In this document: in pieces, positions 57,716 to 64,000 of the stretch | Numbering within the stretch: position 1 is the first letter of the stretch | Layout of the letters: every line of letters begins with the position of its first letter | Assembly (NCBI GenBank): GCA_041879295.1 | Contig: CP047152.1 | Location: 1 to 64,000, forward strand | DNA: 64,000 nt | Direction: 5' to 3' | Source of the DNA: Pseudomonas putida | GTDB lineage: Bacteria; Pseudomonadota; Gammaproteobacteria; Pseudomonadales; Pseudomonadaceae | Position numbers and translations under genes: made by a program | The notes under the pieces: model-generated | Database searches by the model: none | The model's input: only the letters and a program-made list of their open reading frames with translations | What the model was told of the DNA's origin: nothing

Positions 57716-58741
57716 ATGTCTGCAAAAAAGCTGCTTCAACCTCTCGCTGCTCAGCTGCACGCCTCGTTCTCGGCTTCTGGCCGCCCGTACTCTCATCTGC
57801 ACCTCCACCAGCTGTTCCACGCGGCCATCGGCTCCGTTGCACCGCAAGTTGCCATCCAAGACAAGCTGCCAATTCAGGTCTGTCGTGACAACGAGACACG
57901 GCAGTACAACCTCTACGCGGCGGTCGAGCGGGCGAAAACGTGCTTAGGATTGACCGATCTTCAAGCAGTCGGTGTGGCTGAAGAAGTCATTGAGGTGCTA
58001 CGAACTGCGGGAATCGGCGTGAACCAGGTTCGCCTGCTCCTTGACCCCTCCTTCAGCTCGAAGACTCGCAAAAAGGCCTTCAAGGCTCTCTGCAAGAACC
58101 TGGATCTGAACGAGCTAGGCGATCGCTTCGTCCCCAAGACTGCCACGTTGGCCATCGCTGCTGGTATTGCGCCGCCTCCCAAAATGTCGTGGAAGGATCG
58201 CTTCGCCCTGGCTGCAAATTCCCCCATGCGGGGGCCAAGCGAGCTCATCAGCATGGTCAACCGGGATGAGTGTTATCTGTGGGTATTCCCACCGACTGAC
58301 CATCATGCGACGGCTCCAGCGACGCATGACCGTTTCTTTGGTGAAAAGACCCACCCGAGCGCAGAAATGGGCATGGGGTTCAGCATCATCGATTCCGGCT
58401 GGACCCGCCCCAAGTACCCGCTATCCAGGCAGTCACAAGAGACCTTCATCCAGTATTCGCTTTCTGCGCCGATGTGGTCCTGGCGCGCACAAAGTGACAC
58501 CTGGCGCCTGGGAAACATCCTGCGTTCAAGAATCCTTGACGGGGCTCCTTGGCATAACGAGCCTCTGAGTGACGTGCTTCCGAGCGGCCTTAAATCCCTG
58601 CCCCGGATCTATGGGTGCGAAACCTGCCGAACGCTGTTCATTGAGAATCACAGCGACTACCCGGATGTACCCACTCAGTGCCAATGCGGTGAGGCGAGCA
58701 GCACGGGTGACCAAAACGAGTCATCTGCTCTCAATAGCTGA
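57716..58741 (+). CDS. Unknown 341-residue protein with C-terminal Cys cluster
   Basis: I do not recognise this protein. It begins with a soluble helical part (MSAKKLLQPLAAQLHAS) and has no membrane segment. Near the C-terminus CETC (about 300) and QCQC (about 321) look like a zinc knuckle. The middle has Trp- and Pro-rich stretches (GWTRPKYPLS, PMWSWRAQSDTW). AGGGGATAG before the ATG is a good ribosome site. It may form a unit with the small gene at 58869. Its base composition looks like that of the neighbours. Confidence 0.6.
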   Translation: MSAKKLLQPLAAQLHASFSASGRPYSHLHLHQLFHAAIGSVAPQVAIQDKLPIQVCRDNETRQYNLYAAVERAKTCLGLTDLQAVGVAEEVIEVLRTAGIGVNQVRLLLDPSFSSKTRKKAFKALCKNLDLNELGDRFVPKTATLAIAAGIAPPPKMSWKDRFALAANSPMRGPSELISMVNRDECYLWVFPPTDHHATAPATHDRFFGEKTHPSAEMGMGFSIIDSGWTRPKYPLSRQSQETFIQYSLSAPMWSWRAQSDTWRLGNILRSRILDGAPWHNEPLSDVLPSGLKSLPRIYGCETCRTLFIENHSDYPDVPTQCQCGEASSTGDQNESSALNS

Positions 58742-58868
58742 TTTTCCTTACGGTGGCGGGCTGAGCCCCCCGTTAGGGATTGGCTATGGGAGCGGGATTC
58801 GCTCACCCCAAACCTGAAGGCGCCGCCACCTAACCGAGCGATATGAGCTGAATGCTCGCGGAGTAGAT

Positions 58869-59093
58869 ATGCAAAAGAGTAAAAACAAACAGGACACCCT
58901 GGCGGCGATCAATGCGCTTGTCGAGATTGCGTATGATCAGGGATTTGCGGACGGACACGGAGTCGGCAATCAAGTCGGTTTCGTAGCCGGTGTCATGAGC
59001 CTCAAAGCTGCATTGGCCTGCGGCTTACGGCATGGCTCACCTGAGTGCGGAAAGGCCCTTGAAAGCCTCAAGCGCATCGGGATCGACGAGTGA
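58869..59093 (+). CDS. Unknown 74-residue protein
   Basis: The product is a short soluble protein, MQKSKNKQDTLAAINALVEI at the start, with a Gly-rich centre (GFADGHGVGNQVGFVAGVM) and a C-terminal helix. No family is recognised. It lies 127 bp after the unknown gene at 57716 on the same strand and ends just before a strong hairpin, which supports a real gene. Confidence 0.55.
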   Translation: MQKSKNKQDTLAAINALVEIAYDQGFADGHGVGNQVGFVAGVMSLKAALACGLRHGSPECGKALESLKRIGIDE

Positions 59094-59100
59094 GAGAAAA

Positions 59101-59135
59101 GTACGGGTCGTGCGCTGATCGCGCACGACCCGTAC
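59101..59135. terminator. Long hairpin between convergent genes
   Basis: GTACGGGTCGTGCGC and its exact complement form a 15-bp stem with a 5-base loop. T-runs are short on both sides (TTCT on the plus strand, TTTTC on the minus strand). It probably ends both the plus-strand gene at 58869 and the minus-strand ATPase gene. Confidence 0.75.
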
Positions 59136-59185
59136 TTCTACTTCAGGTCATTTCCCTGCTTAGCTTCATGATTGAAGCTCAGGGA

Positions 59186-61183
59186 TCAGGTGCTTCTGCG
59201 GTAGGCCAACAGGCGCAAGGCGTTGAAGACGACCAACAGTGTGGAGCCCTCATGGATCGCAACAGCGGCACCAATGCTCAAGCCCATGATGGTGGACGGA
59301 ACCAGGATGGCCACAATCCCCAAGCTGACGAACAGATTCTGGTGGATGATCGATCGCGTGTGACGGCTCAGCCCCACCGCAAATGGGAGTTGCCTGATGT
59401 CGTCAGCCATAAGCGCGATATCAGCCGTTTCCAGGGCAACATCAGATCCAGCAGCCCCCATTGCGATACCAACGCTCGAACTGGCCATGGCAGGGGCATC
59501 ATTGACGCCGTCACCCACCATGGCCACCTTGGCGCTAAGGCGCAGGTTTTTGATGGCCTTGACCTTGTCTTCCGGCATCAGGTCTCCCCACGCTTCATCT
59601 AAGCCAACTTGTTTGGCTACAGCCTCTGCAACGCGGTTGTGGTCTCCAGAAATCATGACCATGCGTTCGATGCCCATCTCTCTAAGCTTCTGGAGTGCCT
59701 CTTTGGCCCCCTCCCGGGGTGTGTCCAATAGCCCGATAGCGCCCAGATCCTTGTCAGCACGCCGTACCACCATGGTGGTACGGCCTGACTGACGTAGACG
59801 CTCCGCAGCCTCCAGGGCTGCCTTGCTGAGTGCGGGAATACCATTGGTACCGAACATCTCGACCTTGCCAATCCAGACGAACTGCCCATCAAGCTCAGCA
59901 CGCACGCCGCGGCCAATCATGTTGCTCATGTTCTTGGCTTGGAATCGGCGCCGTGTGCCAATCATCTCTTCACCGTCACGCACAATTGCCGCAGCCAGCG
60001 GATGGTCGCTCATCGACTCCACAGCGATGGCGACGTTTAGCAGATCCTCGATCTGCGTGCCGCCTATGGGTATTACATCGGTGATACGTGGGCGCCCTTC
60101 GGTCAGGGTACCGGTCTTGTCGAATGCCATGGCATTCAATGATCCAAGCTCTTCAAGTGGCGCACCGCCCTTGATCAGCACGCCACCTCGGGCTGCCCTG
60201 GCGATGCCAGAGAGAATGGCGCTTGGTGTAGCGATCGCGAGCGCGCAGGGGCTGGCTGCAACCAGTACGGCCATCGCCCGGTAGAACGAGTCACGGAACG
60301 GCTCGTCAAGGAAAATGCCGGCAAATAGCAGCCCGACTACCAGCAGTAAAACCAACGGGACGAATATGCGTTGGAAGCGGTCCGTGAATCGCTGGGTCGG
60401 TGACTTCCTGACTTCGGCTTCACTGACCATCTTGATGACCCGCGCCAAGGTACTCTCCGTAGAGCGCCGTGTTACCTCAACCTCGATGAGCGTTTCGCCA
60501 TTGATGGTACCGGCGAAGACTTTCGAGGCTGCATCCACTGCATCTGGCTTGCTGCGTGCGAGTTCGGCATCAGGAACAGGTTGCTTGTCCACGGGGACGC
60601 TCTCACCGGTTACTGGCGCCTGGTTGATACTTGAGGAGCCTACGACTACAAAACCATCGGCCGGCAGGCGGTCATTGGGGCGCACGATGACAACGTCACC
60701 GGGAACCAGCAGCTCCACGGGCATCTCCACCGTGCCATTTGCTCTGCGTACGATCGCGGTGGCTGGTGCGAGCTTGGACAGTGCCTCAATCGCTTTCTTG
60801 GCCCGCCCCATCGCGTAGCTTTCAAGGGAATGCCCCAGACTGAACAGGAACAGCAGCAGAGCCCCCTCCGCCCAGGCGCCGATGCTCGCGGCACCGACTG
60901 CGGCGAGAAGCATCAGCGAGTCGATCTCGAAGCGTTTCTGACGGATGTTGGTAACCGCTTCCTTAGTGGTGAACCATCCACCGAACACGTAGGCCGACAC
61001 GTACAGAATCAGAGGCAGACGATCAATCAGGCCAAGTTTTCCTGCGAGAGCTCCGGCACCCAGGAGAGCACCACAGATCAGCGCGAAAATCAGCTCTGTG
61101 TTCATTCCAAAAATGCCGCCATGCTCATGGCTATGACCTTCATGCCCGGCTTGGTCATCAGGGCGTTCAAGCAAACTCTTCAT
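59186..61183 (-). CDS. cadA: P1B-type heavy-metal ATPase with SPC motif (CadA/CzcP-like)
   Basis: The 665-residue ATPase has a His-rich N-terminus (HEGHSHEHGG) instead of an HMA domain. The transport motif is SPC (AASPCALAIATPSA), the phosphorylation motif DKTGTLT, the hinge GDGVNDAPA and the C-terminal [19 protein letters not shown] with HEG-S/G-T is the P1B-4 signature, known for Zn, Cd and Co export (CzcP type), so the cadA symbol is by context and a CzcP name would be as good. It has no CPC motif, unlike the copper ATPase at 31511. Confidence 0.88.
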   Translation of the reverse strand: MKSLLERPDDQAGHEGHSHEHGGIFGMNTELIFALICGALLGAGALAGKLGLIDRLPLILYVSAYVFGGWFTTKEAVTNIRQKRFEIDSLMLLAAVGAASIGAWAEGALLLFLFSLGHSLESYAMGRAKKAIEALSKLAPATAIVRRANGTVEMPVELLVPGDVVIVRPNDRLPADGFVVVGSSSINQAPVTGESVPVDKQPVPDAELARSKPDAVDAASKVFAGTINGETLIEVEVTRRSTESTLARVIKMVSEAEVRKSPTQRFTDRFQRIFVPLVLLLVVGLLFAGIFLDEPFRDSFYRAMAVLVAASPCALAIATPSAILSGIARAARGGVLIKGGAPLEELGSLNAMAFDKTGTLTEGRPRITDVIPIGGTQIEDLLNVAIAVESMSDHPLAAAIVRDGEEMIGTRRRFQAKNMSNMIGRGVRAELDGQFVWIGKVEMFGTNGIPALSKAALEAAERLRQSGRTTMVVRRADKDLGAIGLLDTPREGAKEALQKLREMGIERMVMISGDHNRVAEAVAKQVGLDEAWGDLMPEDKVKAIKNLRLSAKVAMVGDGVNDAPAMASSSVGIAMGAAGSDVALETADIALMADDIRQLPFAVGLSRHTRSIIHQNLFVSLGIVAILVPSTIMGLSIGAAVAIHEGSTLLVVFNALRLLAYRRST

Positions 61184-61324
61184 AACTCGTCCCTTCTGGG
61201 GTCAAGGCTTCCAATTGCCCTCTGCAGTTGGGGAGCCGTCTCTGTTGGTTGGCTAAGATCTATTGCACGGTTTGCCCGAGCCCAGGCGTTAACATTTCGA
61301 AGCTATGGGGTATCGGGCGTAATA

Positions 61325-61351
61325 AAAAATGCCAGGCACTGCCTGGCATTT
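61325..61351 (-). terminator. Terminator of DUF2790 copy 3
   Basis: AAATGCCAGGC and GCCTGGCATTT pair around a three-base loop. On the minus strand a T-run follows, about 35 bp after the DUF2790 stop, so it ends that gene before the ATPase gene. Confidence 0.85.
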
Positions 61352-61385
61352 ATGAATTCTCTAATTGTTCTGTTCAAATCGTTTA

Positions 61386-61709
61386 CTACTTGTTGTTGAT
61401 GCATTGCGAATACATCGAGTAACGAACAGTCTTGAGCGTGCCCTGGGAGTCCTCGAAGGTCATCAACCGTGGATAGACCTGGCAGGTACGGGGGTCCTGC
61501 GACTGACGTACGAATTTCGCAACGTCTATCTTCATGCCATATTTGTAATCCTGAATCTCTGGCATTGGCTTGCCATTTTTCTCCGCGTACTTGGCCACTG
61601 CGGTCTGGTGTTCCTTGGTGTATTGAAGCTGCTTGCTCTCGGAGAAAGTGTTGGCCTGCGAAGCCACCGAGAAAACAACAAGTGCAGCAGCGATAATTAG
61701 CTTTTTCAT
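61386..61709 (-). CDS. DUF2790-family small secreted protein, copy 3
   Basis: The 107-residue product has a signal peptide ending SQANTF and the family pattern YKYGMKIDVAKFV, a Cys at about 76, FEDSQGTL and a final Cys (QCINNK). It is closest in layout to the copy at 47536. It has its own terminator and lies between czcA and the P1B ATPase gene, in the same orientation as both. A TTACA-type box lies 75-88 bp upstream. Confidence 0.87.
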   Translation of the reverse strand: MKKLIIAAALVVFSVASQANTFSESKQLQYTKEHQTAVAKYAEKNGKPMPEIQDYKYGMKIDVAKFVRQSQDPRTCQVYPRLMTFEDSQGTLKTVRYSMYSQCINNK

Positions 61710-61783
61710 AAAACCCTCTCAATTTCAAAACTTCTCGGGCGTAACCTTAGCAATGCATAGGCATCACCGGCATGACGAGAAAC

Positions 61784-61797
61784 TTACAATTTTGAAA
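61784..61797. promoter_or_regulatory. Degenerate TTACA box before DUF2790 copy 3
   Basis: TTACAATTTTGAAA keeps TTACA and the four-base spacer; a complementary GTAAG lies 7 bp beyond, making CTTAC...GTAAG at 61783-61803. It stands after the czcA terminator and before the DUF2790 ATG, so it would control that gene alone. Confidence 0.5.
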
Positions 61798-61824
61798 GGT
61801 AAGTGCATCTACTTCACTTTAAAC

Positions 61825-61853
61825 AAAAAAGCCCACAACACGTGTTGTGGGCT
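61825..61853 (-). terminator. Terminator after czcA
   Basis: AGCCCACAACAC and GTGTTGTGGGCT form a perfect 24-base palindrome; on the minus strand six T follow. It lies 19 bp after the czcA stop. Confidence 0.93.
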
Positions 61854-61871
61854 TCTCTTTAGCGGAGGCTG

Positions 61872-64000
<2,129 letters not shown>

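Overview
The window is a Pseudomonas chromosome next to the replication origin, most likely of the P. putida group. It opens nine codons or so inside dnaA and runs dnaA-dnaN-recF-gyrB on the plus strand. Two parS-type centromere palindromes lie in recF. An MvaT/Tur-family silencer and Pseudomonas-type two-component, porin and DUF2790 genes support the assignment. From memory only, the order czcD, czcRS, glycosyltransferases, LysR, porin, cadA-like, czcA downstream of gyrB recalls P. putida KT2440; I could not check this.

6.3-13.2 kb: directly after the gyrB terminator sits a Tn7-like transposition module, tnsA-tnsB-tnsC-tniQ, reading away from gyrB, followed by a Tur/MvaT silencer gene and three copies of a short AAAACTGTCGC repeat. 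The orientation is that of Tn7 beside glmS, so the 3' end of gyrB is a plausible attachment site and the metal genes to the right are plausible cargo. Neither transposon end could be fixed.

13.2-34 kb: a copper block. A copper oxidase operon (copA, a Met/His-rich protein, copB, a cytochrome c, a DUF411 protein) runs left. The copRS two-component genes and a cusCBAF efflux system run right. Membrane and periplasmic accessory genes (ICMT family, DUF2933, Met-rich, beta-propeller), copZ behind a CueR-type operator, and a copper P-type ATPase follow.

34-43.5 kb: an accessory and decayed zone. It holds a nonsense-interrupted LuxR-type fragment, a STAS-GHKL ATPase paired with a STAS-like DUF4325 protein, a sirtuin gene broken by one amber codon, an intact IS256-family element with its 8-bp target duplication, several unknown small genes, an IS3-family element next to a truncated gene, and a striking 60-bp inverted repeat in front of two tandem paralogous small genes.

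43.2-64 kb: a zinc/cadmium/cobalt and envelope block. It contains eptA (lipid A phosphoethanolamine transfer), a zinc-ribbon protein, czcD, czcRS, an ArnT/GtrB/GtrA-like glycosyltransferase operon, a LysR regulator, an OprP/OprO-type porin, a P1B-4-like metal ATPase and the 3' two thirds of czcA, which leaves the window at the right edge.

The main unifying observation is a 14-bp motif TTACA-N4-TGTAA, exact or degenerate, in front of copA, czcR, two of three DUF2790 genes, a PtrA-like gene, and the regions upstream of eptA and the glycosyltransferase operon. The third DUF2790 gene has a differently spaced TTACA/TGTAA cluster and a structured leader or small RNA ending in an intrinsic terminator. 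Together they suggest one metal-responsive regulon joining efflux, small secreted proteins of unknown role and lipid A remodelling.
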